Shown here: positions 44,147 through 53,568 of the stretch, piece after piece | Layout of the letters: each line of letters begins with the position of its first letter | How positions within the stretch are numbered: the stretch's first letter is position 1 | NCBI GenBank assembly: GCA_027596075.1 | Contig: JADGJC010000046.1 | Span: forward strand, 62,001 to 126,000 | Direction: 5' to 3' | DNA: 64,000 nucleotides | From: Rhizophlyctis rosea | Lineage: Eukaryota > Chytridiomycota > Chytridiomycetes > Rhizophlyctidales > Rhizophlyctidaceae | The notes under the pieces: generated by a model | What the model saw: only the letters and a program-made list of their open reading frames with translations | The model's database searches: none | Told to the model about the DNA's origin: nothing | Made by a program: the position numbers and the translations under genes

Positions 44147-44715
44147 CTGGATGATATTATTATGACAATGAGAAGAAGCTTGGTGGATGCGGACCTTCAT
44201 TAACCCTACCTTGAGCACGTCAGTCGTTGTTGGATGTTTGCAGCTCGGTTGATAGTTCTAGTGGTTGCATGGTGGTGACTTGAATCGCATGCAGAACCCT
44301 ATATAATAAGGTGATGAACATCGCACCTACCGTGCCTGTTCGTCGTTATCAAAAAGCTTGTGCATTTCTCTCAAAATCTCATGCTTGTCTTCCACATTGA
44401 TCAGAAATGCCCAGATTGAGGGTAGGCCTCCGAAAATGCTCATTGATCAATGAGCGCGTGTCGGAATCAAATAATTGTTTACACCATGTTGTTTACTGCT
44501 CATGCACGATTAGCCAACTGACATTCACCATTGACCATTGACCCCTCTTGTTACTGCTAAAAAACAGGGGAAGCTCATCTGCATGATTCAAACTTCCATG
44601 CCTTCAGCGACAATTTCACTGTGACCAAAATCAAGATGTGAACTGAATTACATAATTACAGCTACACTATTCCACATGGAGCCCTCCGATCGAAAGTTTT
44701 CTTGGTCACAAGCGT
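44147..44715. promoter_or_regulatory. promoter region of membrane paralogue 2
   Basis: Includes the probable leader intron, a short 16-codon upstream frame (about 44238-44190) and a TATATAA-like element near 44300. Beyond 44320 is the 3' region of the next minus-strand gene. No other gene. Confidence 0.4.
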
Positions 44716-45344
44716 CTATTCAACTCTGTTTGTTTCAAGACCGTCCGCCGATTCTTCGGCAATCGAATACTCAGAGACATTCCCGCTATTACATTAATCA
44801 GTAAACATTGATATGACAGCAGGGAAGCAACTGGGAAGATATACCTTTCACTCACATTCAGGCGTAAACTTCCACATTCTAGGTCATTTTTCAGTTCCCG
44901 CAAGGCAACCAATTGCATCAAAAGTTTTGCTTTCGCAATTCTGCGCCTCTGGTTGTCGTCGAGTGCGTTTGTCACATTGGGACCAAGAGGAGGCATTGGC
45001 GAACTTGTTGCTGATAGTCGTAAAGTATTCCATTCTGCAACTCGATCGCTAAGACATTGCTCTTCTTGACTGATGTGAAAATCCCAGAGTTCGCGGAAAA
45101 GAGTCAGGTGGGGATACCAATTAGAATGTATCTCGAGAGGGAAAGGAGGGCGTATGGAAGCGGGGATATCTGTTTGCGAGACCGTTGCACTCGGCGAGCT
45201 ACGTACAAGTTGTTGATCGCGCGAAAGATATTCCTGCATTACAGCAGTGACCTCTTGTGATGTTGGAGGTCCTAGGTCGGCAAGGTTCCAACCATTGAGC
45301 CACGTTGTTAGCGTCTCTATGCTATTTTGCAAACTGCGACTCAT
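44716..45344 (-). CDS. small unrecognised protein, divergent from the homeodomain gene
   Basis: From ATG 45344 (MSRSLQNSIETLTTW) to TAG 44716 with one intron at about 44787-44845 (donor GTATAT, acceptor AATAG). Reading through the intron would instead end at 44706 with a less likely basic tail. The product is about 190 residues, mostly helical: an N-terminal segment with WLNGWNLADL, a central part (NWYPHLTLFRELWDFHISQEE), a basic region (DDNQRRRIAKAKLLMQLVALREL) and an acidic Ser-rich end. No homeodomain, zinc finger or membrane segment is visible and I do not recognise a family. Its start is 331 bases from that of the homeodomain gene on the other strand, the head-to-head layout seen for HD1/HD2 genes of fungal mating loci, although this protein has no homeodomain. 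Confidence 0.55.
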
Positions 45345-45675
45345 TTCAAAATATCGCAACAGCTCCTAGTATGCAGCACAAATCTCGCCAATATATTGTG
45401 GGCGAGAAAGTGAGGATATGAGAACAAATTATGAAGGAGGAAGTCTAGAGGTGACTTCCGTAGTAGGTTGTGGGCGATAATGCGCCAATTTGACGGGTGG
45501 CACATGGGTCGGGCTGTGCCACCTTTGTCTGCAGTTCCGAATGAAAGATGTGGCGATTTGTCACACCTGTCAATATCACCACGCGAAAAGCCTCGATCGA
45601 ACGACATTCCAATAAAAACCCGTGGTTTTTCGTCATCCATTGCCCTCCATTCCCGCCAAAAACTCAACCGCTGTC
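45345..45675. promoter_or_regulatory. bidirectional promoter region
   Basis: 331 bases between two divergent start codons. No TATA element in either direction. Minus-strand frame 45341-45667 overlaps it but looks non-coding. Confidence 0.4.
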
Positions 45676-46483
45676 ATGGTCGTCACATTGGCAGAATTGA
45701 AGTGTATCGTCAAAAGACTATGGGTCCTTCGGGACATGGCCTTGGTAGCAGTCGATACGGCACTTTTGGAGGGACCTTCATCGGAAGCCATGCATCTCCT
45801 TCTTGAATTACCTCCACGAAGCGAATGGAAAAGTATCGCAGATGAGAAAGTCAACGCACTCTTGTCAACAGCTGTCCTACTGGCCAATGACGTCCTACAA
45901 GCATGCCGTATCGTGCTTCGAAGTGCTGACGATCTGTCAGTTCTTATGGGGAATATGTCCCTTGGAACAGATCGACTTGTCCGTGCACCGCTCACAACCC
46001 GCAACCATTCCCTTCCTCGATCCCAATACTCAACCACCCATTCCGACTATACCTCCACCGACTACATCACAGCCAACTCCGACTCCGACTGGACCAACGA
46101 CTACCACAACCGCGGCCGTCGTCTCAAAACCGAAAACGCCCGTCCCAACAAACGTCAACGCGCCCAATCCGACGAACCCCGTCCCCCAGTCCACGGCACC
46201 CGCCCCAACCACGACAAACGGAAGAAAGCCATCCTCGAAGACTGGCTCCTCGAACACATCAACAACGCGTACCCCACGGAAGCCGAGAAGGAGCGTTTAA
46301 TGAGGGAGACTGACATGACGAAGAAGCAGTTGGAGAATTGGTTCATTAATGGTGAGTTCCTCTTGTGTTTTAGGCGTCATGGTATGTAGTTTTGATACTA
46401 ATGTGCATTCCTCATTATCATTAGCACGTCGCAAAGACCGTGGGATCATGGATCGTGTCAAAGCTCGCCAAAATAAGGCGTAG
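45676..46483 (+). CDS. TALE-type homeodomain transcription factor
   Basis: Two exons from ATG 45676 (MVVTLAELKCIVKRL) to TAG 46481, about 245 residues. The first ~100 residues are helical and could mediate dimer formation. A Ser/Thr/Tyr/Asp-rich stretch and a basic segment (NKRQRAQ) come next. The homeodomain occupies about residues 180-240: helix 1 KKAILEDWLLEHINN, the three-residue-extended loop AYPTEAEKE typical of TALE proteins, then recognition helix KQLENWFINARRK with the invariant Trp, Phe, Asn and Arg. The recognition helix is interrupted by an intron (about 46351-46423, Asn|Ala junction), a common position in fungal homeodomain genes. It ends only ~13 residues after the domain, with a basic tail. 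Probably a nuclear DNA-binding regulator; TALE proteins in fungi include mating-type and developmental regulators. Confidence 0.88.
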
Positions 46484-47519
46484 AATGTTTGCACTCAATA
46501 GTTATAGTGTTTTGTGAAGGTCATCGCTCATGCTTGCATGGCGTTTTTGTATAGTGTTATCAGTTCCCCGCAGTTAGTCAGTACCCGATGTCTTTTACAT
46601 CCCTAACCATAGTAGTCATACTTGTCCATACATCTTTGTATTATATGGAATATCATTTTTTCCCTGCATTACTTCATCATTATGGTCTCTACTCTTCAGC
46701 GTCTGGTTGCATTGACTATCATCCTCGCTATCGATGACTACTGACACATGTTCGCTTGACATGCCGAATTCACCAGGGCCCACTCACTGTTGTCCCGTCG
46801 CTAAGCCACTGTTAGTAAACAAACCAGGGTGCAGCCAGCCACATGGGCGCAGTGCCTCTGGGGAGAACAATAGCAGGAGGTTTGGACCATTGACGTTGAT
46901 CAAACAAAGAGAGGCGTTCCCAAAAATAGTCGTTCGGTTCTTTGTTCTTGAACCATTGTTAGATGGCAGATGTTTATCACGACTGGAGCCGGTTACATTG
47001 GAGGGAAGCCTTGTGCCATCAACATACACTCAATTAATCGCCACCATGATCAAGGTTCGGGTTGATGTGGCATACCCATTTATTGTTTTGGCAAATTTCG
47101 AAATAATCAGCTAATGGATCTCGAGCCGCATAGATAAGCAATTTGGAACATTATCCAAACTCGAATATCAAACTTCCTCACTTTGTGGGTTTCTACTGGA
47201 GAGGTCCTTTATTCTTCCCAGAGTGAATTCAATTCATTAGGAGAGCTATGATGGGCATGCGGTAAGCAGCCCTTCATGAACAACCCCAACTTCTAACTTC
47301 ATGAACGCGTTTCAGGGTTCTTGGTGGCAATGCCCAAGCCGATGACTGTGCCTCTACCACCCCACCCTTCCAGAAGCACAGTCCCATGCAGTCAAATGAT
47401 GATCTGCCCTCCCAAACAACCTTTCACCACTGATTATAAAGTCTCTTCCTTCAAAGTACTGCGTCCCAATTCCGTTGCTAGAGTTGCATTCTCAAATCAA
47501 CAATCAAATCCCCCACAAA
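46484..47519. other. intergenic region upstream of secreted peptide 2
   Basis: About 1 kb. The 126-codon frame at 46734 has no supporting features. The TATA box at 47435 belongs to the next gene. Confidence 0.4.
47435..47441 (+). promoter_or_regulatory. TATA box of secreted peptide gene 2
   Basis: TATAAAG within GATTATAAAGTC, 79 bases upstream of the start codon, followed by a leader without ATG that ends in the A-rich context CACAAAATG. Confidence 0.5.
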
Positions 47520-47681
47520 ATGAAGCTCACCACCCTCCTCGTCGCCATCCTCGCCCTCGCCACCAGCACTTTCGCAAAACCCCAATCCGACCAAACCGCC
47601 CCTGAGGTGCAAAAATGCTTCCTGGACGCCCTCCAGTCCGGCGGGGACCCCACTGCTTGCCACCAGAAAGTCGTGTTTTAA
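47520..47681 (+). CDS. small secreted two-cysteine peptide 2
   Basis: A 53-residue frame from ATG 47520 to TAA 47679. Signal peptide MKLTTLLVAILALATSTFA, cut probably before KPQSD. The mature chain is about 34 residues with cysteines in VQKCFLDAL and DPTACHQK, and a helix-forming, mildly acidic middle. The pattern resembles the peptide at 40782, especially MK(F/L)TT followed by a V-A-I/V-L-A-L-A core, but the mature parts have little in common. A TATA box lies 79 bases upstream. The ATG context is favourable. Function unknown. Confidence 0.65.
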   Translation: MKLTTLLVAILALATSTFAKPQSDQTAPEVQKCFLDALQSGGDPTACHQKVVF

Positions 47682-48103
47682 GTAGGTATGCCTGGCGATC
47701 TTTCACTGGGGCAGGCTTACTAAACCCCGTTTGCGTATGTGTAGAATCCATTACACTTGAAACGAAGAAGAAAGATTGAATGGCTGGAACAATGATATGA
47801 TCGTGCATTTTATGTAGTTATGTATACCATTTGATAATATACACCTCGTAAACCCCATCAGCTTGATATTTTCTTGTCGCGGATTGAGGCTGGGCGTTCA
47901 AGGTGTCAACAGTTGTTGGTGTGCACCTTGGGATGGAATTGTTGGGGCTTTTACGTATTTTGCTGGTATTCGTTCCTGACCATGTTCTTGTGACCTCGTG
48001 CACAGCATCAGTAGTCGGCACTACCAAATACTTTGCCCAGTTCAGGCCAATCGTCGGTCCATTCACTGCTCTATCCCACACCACACATTGTTGCTTTCCA
48101 AAA
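47682..48103. other. convergent intergenic region
   Basis: 3' regions of secreted peptide 2 (+) and the NmrA-like gene (-). No gene supported. Confidence 0.4.
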
Positions 48104-49024
48104 TCACTTCGCCAATATATTCCGACAAAACTCCTCGAAAGCAACCTCCCCCCTAACAACAATCTTCCCCTCCCCCTCAACGGGCGGCACAATCAACCCC
48201 TTCTTAAAACACTCACTCGTCTCTATCCATGCCTCAATCGACCCTTCACTCCACCCCATGCTCTTCCCCATCCCCCTGATTCCTTCCTCTCCCAATGACC
48301 TAACATCAACTTCCCGCCCAACAACCCTCCCAACAACATCCGCAACATTCCTAGCAGAGTACTCACTAGGTCCGACTACTTGTATAACTTTAGTGTTGCC
48401 CCAATCTTCCCGCCTCATCCACTCTGCTACGTAACTTCCGATGTCGAGCGCGGCGACCATCGCCATGGGTTGGTCCACGATCTCGTCTGGGATGATGCTT
48501 TGGAGGGTATCCGTCTCGCCTGCTGCAACGCTCTTGATTGGGAATATCCAGTTTTCGAAGAAGTACCCGGCGCGGATCATGAGGGTAGGGATGGAGAGGG
48601 AGGAAGTGAGGACGGATTCGATTTCGTGGGAGGATCGGAGGAAGCCGGTGTTGGTGGGGATGTCGCCGCCTAGGGTGCTTAGGAAGATTATGCGGGATAC
48701 AGAGGGGACTTTTTGCAGTGCTGTCACGAATGTTTGTGCTGTCTTCTTTGCCTCCTTAACGAGGGACTCGTGTTGGAAGTTTTCGGGGTGGAGGAAGAAG
48801 ACTGTGCTTTTTTGGGTGGGGTCATTGGGGGGTGGGGTCAAGGCTTCAATCAGTTGGTCCAGGTTGTTGACGTCACCAATTGTAGTGGTGCATCCTTGGG
48901 CTTGCAGAGCTTCGGCTTTGGAAGGGGTATGGACTAGGCAGTGGGTTGGGAGGTTTTGGGCTCGGAGGGACGAGACCACGACGGATCCCACTTGGCCGGT
49001 TGAACCTGTCACGAAGTAGCGCAT
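48104..49024 (-). CDS. NmrA-like NAD(P)-binding protein
   Basis: Single exon of 306 residues, ATG 49024 to the stop at 48104. The N-terminus MRYFVTGSTGQVGSVVV is a Rossmann fold with the G-x-x-G-x-x-G nucleotide loop (GSTGQVG). It is followed by a short-chain dehydrogenase-like atypical fold: VHTPSKAEAL after strand 2 and IIGDVNN-like DVNNLDQLIEAL after strand 3. Then come RIIFLSTLGGD, where the catalytic Ser/Tyr of classical SDRs is not maintained, and LMIRAGYFFENW, a segment typical of NmrA/HSCARG and quinone oxidoreductase-like (YtfG/QOR2) proteins. The C-terminal half binds substrate or partner. Members are either redox sensors or NAD(P)H-dependent reductases; sequence alone does not decide which. 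The length is normal for the family and the gene looks intact. It is one of very few intronless genes here. Confidence 0.88.
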   Translation of the reverse strand: MRYFVTGSTGQVGSVVVSSLRAQNLPTHCLVHTPSKAEALQAQGCTTTIGDVNNLDQLIEALTPPPNDPTQKSTVFFLHPENFQHESLVKEAKKTAQTFVTALQKVPSVSRIIFLSTLGGDIPTNTGFLRSSHEIESVLTSSLSIPTLMIRAGYFFENWIFPIKSVAAGETDTLQSIIPDEIVDQPMAMVAALDIGSYVAEWMRREDWGNTKVIQVVGPSEYSARNVADVVGRVVGREVDVRSLGEEGIRGMGKSMGWSEGSIEAWIETSECFKKGLIVPPVEGEGKIVVRGEVAFEEFCRNILAK

Positions 49025-49613
49025 TACTGTATGTTCAGACGCGGTATATCACAACACTGCAGTAGTTTGAAGTTCCGAAGTTGAATGTCGCGCAAAGATG
49101 AATGCTTTATGAAAAAGTGAAAGAGTGACTTGAAGAGAATCTTTGTTTCAAGCATTTCCTCTTATCATTTGGCTGGTTCCCTCTGTGTACTTAGCTGACG
49201 TCAACTGCGCCCGGAGCCGGAGGGCCGGCCACCGAGAATGTTGTGTCAAGGACTCGAGCACCAAATTCCATTTTCCTCAACTTGATTCGTTCTTAACAGA
49301 TCCTCCACTCAGTTGGTAACATTCATGCTGGAGAGTCAGGCCGAAAAGCTGGAATGATTGAAGGCATTTGGAAGATCCCAAAATATTATGTCAAAGGAAG
49401 AACTCGGAAAATCACAGTCATAACCAACATCCAACATTCACAGGAGATCTATCTACGTACAAAAAACAAGCCAAAAAAGCTTCTACAAACAATCCAAACT
49501 ATCTATACAAAATCGCGTACCCATCCCGATGCCCCATCTCTAATTACAGGTATCACCCTCCACCACACCACTGCACCCACCCGCTGCCGAGAACTTCACT
49601 CTCGCAACCCACA
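49025..49613. other. intergenic region between two minus-strand genes
   Basis: Promoter of the NmrA-like gene and 3' region of the aspartic protease gene. No gene seen. Confidence 0.4.
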
Positions 49614-51644
49614 TCACTCCACCCTCCCCTTCCCACTCCTCGCCAAATCCACACTCCCAACCTGATGTCCACTGCCCCCACCAATCAAATCCGCCACAGA
49701 CGCATCAATAGCGGCCTGATCTACAGCAGAGTTACCACTTTCAGAAGTGGTCGGGTCCTCCACGGAATCGACACTAACATCCCCCGCCGCCCCAGCATCA
49801 TTCTGCACAACCTTAAAGTTATGTCCCTTCACATTCTTCGTCTTTCCACCAGTAGCAGCCGCAACCGCCCCCGCAATCCCACTAATCGCCGACCCACCCG
49901 TCCCCTTCCCAGCCCCATTCTTCCCCTTGAATCTCGCTAGAGCATTCTTCAAATCCCCAATCGTCGGCGCCTTAGGCTGCACCGCCGCCTTCTTCGCCTC
50001 CAACTTACTCGGCGCAAACCCAACCCTCCTCTTCCCCAAATCATAAACACTATACCACTTCCTCAAAAACGTGTCCCCAAACACAAACCGACTAGCCATA
50101 CTGCCTCCCTCTCCGCCGGGTTTAACGAGCGGGCGACAGGTTTCGGTTGTAGTGATGCGGGAGGACCCGTCGGGGAGGATTTGGACTGATTGTTTGAGTT
50201 TACGGGAGATGTAGTCGGAGGGGAGGAGGGTGTAGGTTTTGGAAGAGATGCGGATTGAGAGGGTGGGACCGAGGAGGCGGGTTGAGCAGGGGACGGTGTG
50301 GAATTTGGAGTTGTAGGAGATTAAGGGGGAGATCTGGGTGGTGTTTTGGCGTTAGGTTTGGATTGCATAGGGACGTTGACTATGAAATGAAAGACATACT
50401 GTGCTCCACACAGCCGTTGGAACAACCAACAAACTCGTCCCACTGTCCACCAACCAGTAATCTTGATGTTTGGTCTTATCCATCCTGATACTGGTATTGC
50501 CAACAGCAATGGTTTCCACACCACCGATACCCCAGTAGAGCTGCTTAGTGGTATTGCCGATGGGGTAGGGGAAGGATGTGATGTTGTGGAAAGTGAAGGG
50601 CCCGGCCATATGTGTAGGGTCTATGCCGCCGATTGTGAGGACTCCGTCGTTGTCACCCGCGGCTGTTAAAGGTGCATTAGATAAGATCGGGTGACCGAAG
50701 TAGGGAGAAAGTGCTAAAGACTAAGGTGGCAAAGAACTTACGTTGGAGGTAGAGACCAAAGACAGGGGCAATGAGGTCTTCGTCGACAGCTTTGAACATC
50801 CACTATATTCATTGTGGAAGATGAGAACATGATAGGAACACAGATTGATAACGCAAAGGAACCTTACCGGCCGCATCCCATCATCAGCAGCATCCTCCCA
50901 CGCCAATCCAAAGATCCCATCATACGGGCCCGCCTTCCCCGGAATACTATATGCACTCCCGACGGAAACATTCTTCACAGGAATCCCACCAGCAGTCACG
51001 ATATCATACCCAATCTCGTAATCAATGGCAGTCCCGTCACCGTAGCGGATGTGGCCTACATTCGATGTGCGGTTACCCGTGGTCGATTTCGTGATGTCGT
51101 ACTTTTGAGCTTTTGTGCATGCTGTTGTGTTGCATTTTGTGGAGGGGACCCAGAGATCAGATGAGCCAGTGTCGAAGAGGACGGTAATGGTTTGGGGTGG
51201 GGTTCCTATTGTAATATCGCCATAATCTGGGGTATGAAGCATGTGAGAAAGTTTTCATCATGCGACTTCAAGAAGTGAGAAGCATACATTGAAAACCATT
51301 GTCATCTGAGTCCAACCGAGCACTCCTGATTAGACCCTGCCGTTTGTGAAGGGAGAACGGGGAACTGCGCTTGTACTGGGTCTTCTTCAAAGGAATGCTA
51401 GATGAAAGGGTCGAGCTTAGATGAAGCGGCATGTATTCAAAACATTTTAATAAAGTGATAGGTCATACCTGTGCTTTGCAATAGGTATTCCACCAAGCGG
51501 ATCGGATTCGGCAGCGGTTCCCTTTGGTCCAATATGTGAATAGGACGCGCTATACACCACGAAAAATGAAGAGAGACATACCTGTGCTACGACGTTCTGA
51601 AGAAACGCGCCTGTAAGCAACGCGAGCCAAAACGTACTGCGCAT
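49614..51644 (-). CDS. secreted pepsin-like aspartic protease with a long C-terminal tail
   Basis: About seven exons from ATG 51644 to TGA 49614. The N-terminus MRSTFWLALLTGAFLQNVVAQ is a signal peptide; a short propeptide region with basic residues (AKHRYDLSLY) follows. The first active-site motif is VLFDTGSSDLWVPS (Asp codon near 51171) after DYGDITIGTPPQ. The flap region reads GHIRYGDGTAIDYEIG. The second active site is WLVDSGTSLLVVP (Asp near 50447). The usual pepsin ending FGDTFLRKWYSVYDLGKRRVGFAP is present. Instead of stopping there, the protein goes on for some 130 residues of Ala/Gly/Ser/Lys-rich sequence with no hydrophobic GPI signal. Both catalytic Asp motifs are intact, so an active secreted or vacuolar protease is expected. 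Intron positions are approximate. Confidence 0.88.
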
Positions 51645-52458
51645 ATTGAGGTTTGTTTACCAAGCAGGTAAACAAACTCCTATGATGTGGCGGTAAGCCG
51701 TCAAAAAATATGAATTATGGGGTATGAGGCAAAGAAGCCGTGCTATGGGTAGATTATGGGTAATGAATTAGTCTATGTGTATATGTACATATCGTTAGGC
51801 GGATATTATGTAGTGCTGCAGCATATTGCGTTTGCCATCATGGGCGAGTTTAATGAAAAAGCGTGAAATGACCATGAAACAAAGGGGTTGAGGGGTTGCC
51901 CATTCCAATGCCACGCAGCATCTTCAATTTCCGGTTGGATGGCGGTGGGTTGCACAGGCTGCCTTTGGATGGCAAATGAAATTATGAAAATGGGCGCTTG
52001 TTGGCACTCAAACCTTCTTTGGTGGGCCCAGACACCAACTGTGGCGGTGGCGTACCCATCTTGTGTAACCGCATGGTAGCAACCTCCGAGATGTCCAGGA
52101 TCATCCGACATCACGGTGGGTCATTGTCCGCTCTCAAGTTTTTGGATGTCGTTTGTTTGGCTCATCTTGGTGGTCATTTCTACCCAGGTGGTGCAAATTC
52201 CTACGCAATGTCCTCCACAGCTGGAGACGTTCATCCCAACGGAAAGCGACCAGCTCTGTGGCACTCTTACTTCGGGCCAACGTTCAAGAAGGCCAAGTTG
52301 CAATTTCCCGAATATGCTCCCACGTCTTCTCATCCACCAAACCTCACACCGGTTCTTGAGCGACCACATCAAGACAACATTGTTACCTAAGTGTTCGTAT
52401 TGCTTCTAATTCTCCTGCCCATCACACCATACTAAGCATTCGCCTCCTTTTTCCAGTC
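51645..52458. other. intergenic region upstream of a decayed gene
   Basis: Promoter of the aspartic protease gene and unassigned sequence. Frames at 51998 and 52116 (up to 130 codons) have no recognised motif. A good intron-like stretch (52392-52458, TACTAAG branch, TTTCCAG acceptor) suggests that transcription of the following exon once began here. Confidence 0.35.
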
Positions 52459-52967
52459 TCGTACCACTGGCTGCAAGCAAAGGTGGAGTCCATCAATGAG
52501 CGACTGTCAACGATTCCGGACGATGCGCGCATACCACTTACTGCCTTATGCAAACACGAGGTGACAGATACGGCGGATGTGGAACCCTGGGAAAACCGAG
52601 CGGAGCTTCGGTGTGTGAGCTTCTTGAGCATATTGGATAGGTATGATCGTTTCATTAAAGGTAAAGGGTTTTCTCATTTGAGACTTTGAAGTTCAAGTTT
52701 CAGTTATGCTTCAGCGGACGCGCGCCCCCTATTCCCTTCATGTACTCCTGCTCAAAGTCCAACCCCTCTCCTTCCTCATATCTAGCAAATCTCGCGGGTT
52801 CCAAAATCCCGGACTGGACCTCGCTCCCCACCACCTCCCACGATATGACGAAGGAAACCAAGAGGGTGTGCAAGATCTAATACATGTTTGCCCAGATGGA
52901 AGCGCTAGCAAAGGCGATTTGCGAAGACGTGGTCAGTCAAGCGGAGTGTCAGGAAGAAGAAGATTAA
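52459..52967 (+). pseudogene. probable broken gene, unrecognised
   Basis: Begins after a convincing acceptor with a frame reading SYHWLQAKVESINERL and FLSILDRYDRFIK, which looks like real helical coding sequence. It is followed by another intron-like piece (about 52660-52700). The next stretch has good coding character in one frame (PDWTSLPTTSHDMTKETKR, later MFAQMEALAKAICEDVV) but contains an in-frame TAA at 52878-52880 before its final TAA at 52965. I could find no set of introns that joins all pieces. It is either a pseudogene remnant or a gene whose structure I have not solved. No start codon is assigned. Confidence 0.3.
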
Positions 52968-52978
52968 TGGGAGTTCTG

Positions 52979-53093
52979 CAGTACGAACATGGCTAGTTCA
53001 GGAGGCTCATGAGGCTTGTGATTTGCCCGATGTGGGGCTTGACCGCCCGGAGTTGAGCCTCCTGAGCCTCCTGAACTAGCCACGTTCGTACTG
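52979..53093. repeat. near-perfect inverted repeat, 38-base arms
   Basis: Arm 52979-53016 (starting CAGTACGAACATGGCTAG) and the reverse complement of 53056-53093 agree at 36 of 38 bases; the loop is 39 bases. Inside each arm the unit AGGAGGCTCA is also partly repeated. It would form a strong hairpin in RNA or single-stranded DNA. Confidence 0.85.
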
Positions 53094-53568
53094 TAAAAAT
53101 GTGGCTGTACTCACGGTCGCGGTAAAAACGCCAGGGGTGGCCGGACTCCCAAAACCCTTACGAAAACAAAGGTTCCATTAGTGGCACACCATTGGTGCAA
53201 AGACATCCTAGAACCCGATAGATATGCGAATAACGTGAAGACTGGGTTTTGATGTTTGTATCGGGGAGAATAACCAAGTCTTTGGGGTTCATGATGTTCA
53301 AATCAATCCAAAAGTCAATATATTCATGGATGATGGATTGTTTCAGCTTCGTGAAGCCCCGAACACACACAAGTGCAAAAAATGGTGAAGGTAACAGAAA
53401 AGGGTATATATATATAATTTCCCAAACAGAAAATATCACAAAACACTTCCTATCCTTACAACTACAACACATTTGAATTTCCCTTTCTAATGTACATACA
53501 TATATACAACATCCCAAAATCCCCAAATTAAAACCCCCATACTAACCCTTTACCCCAATGTCCCAACT
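53094..53568. other. intergenic, AT-rich
   Basis: 3' region of the low-complexity gene on the minus strand. Contains a TATATATATATA run near 53404-53415 and no supported gene. Confidence 0.4.
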
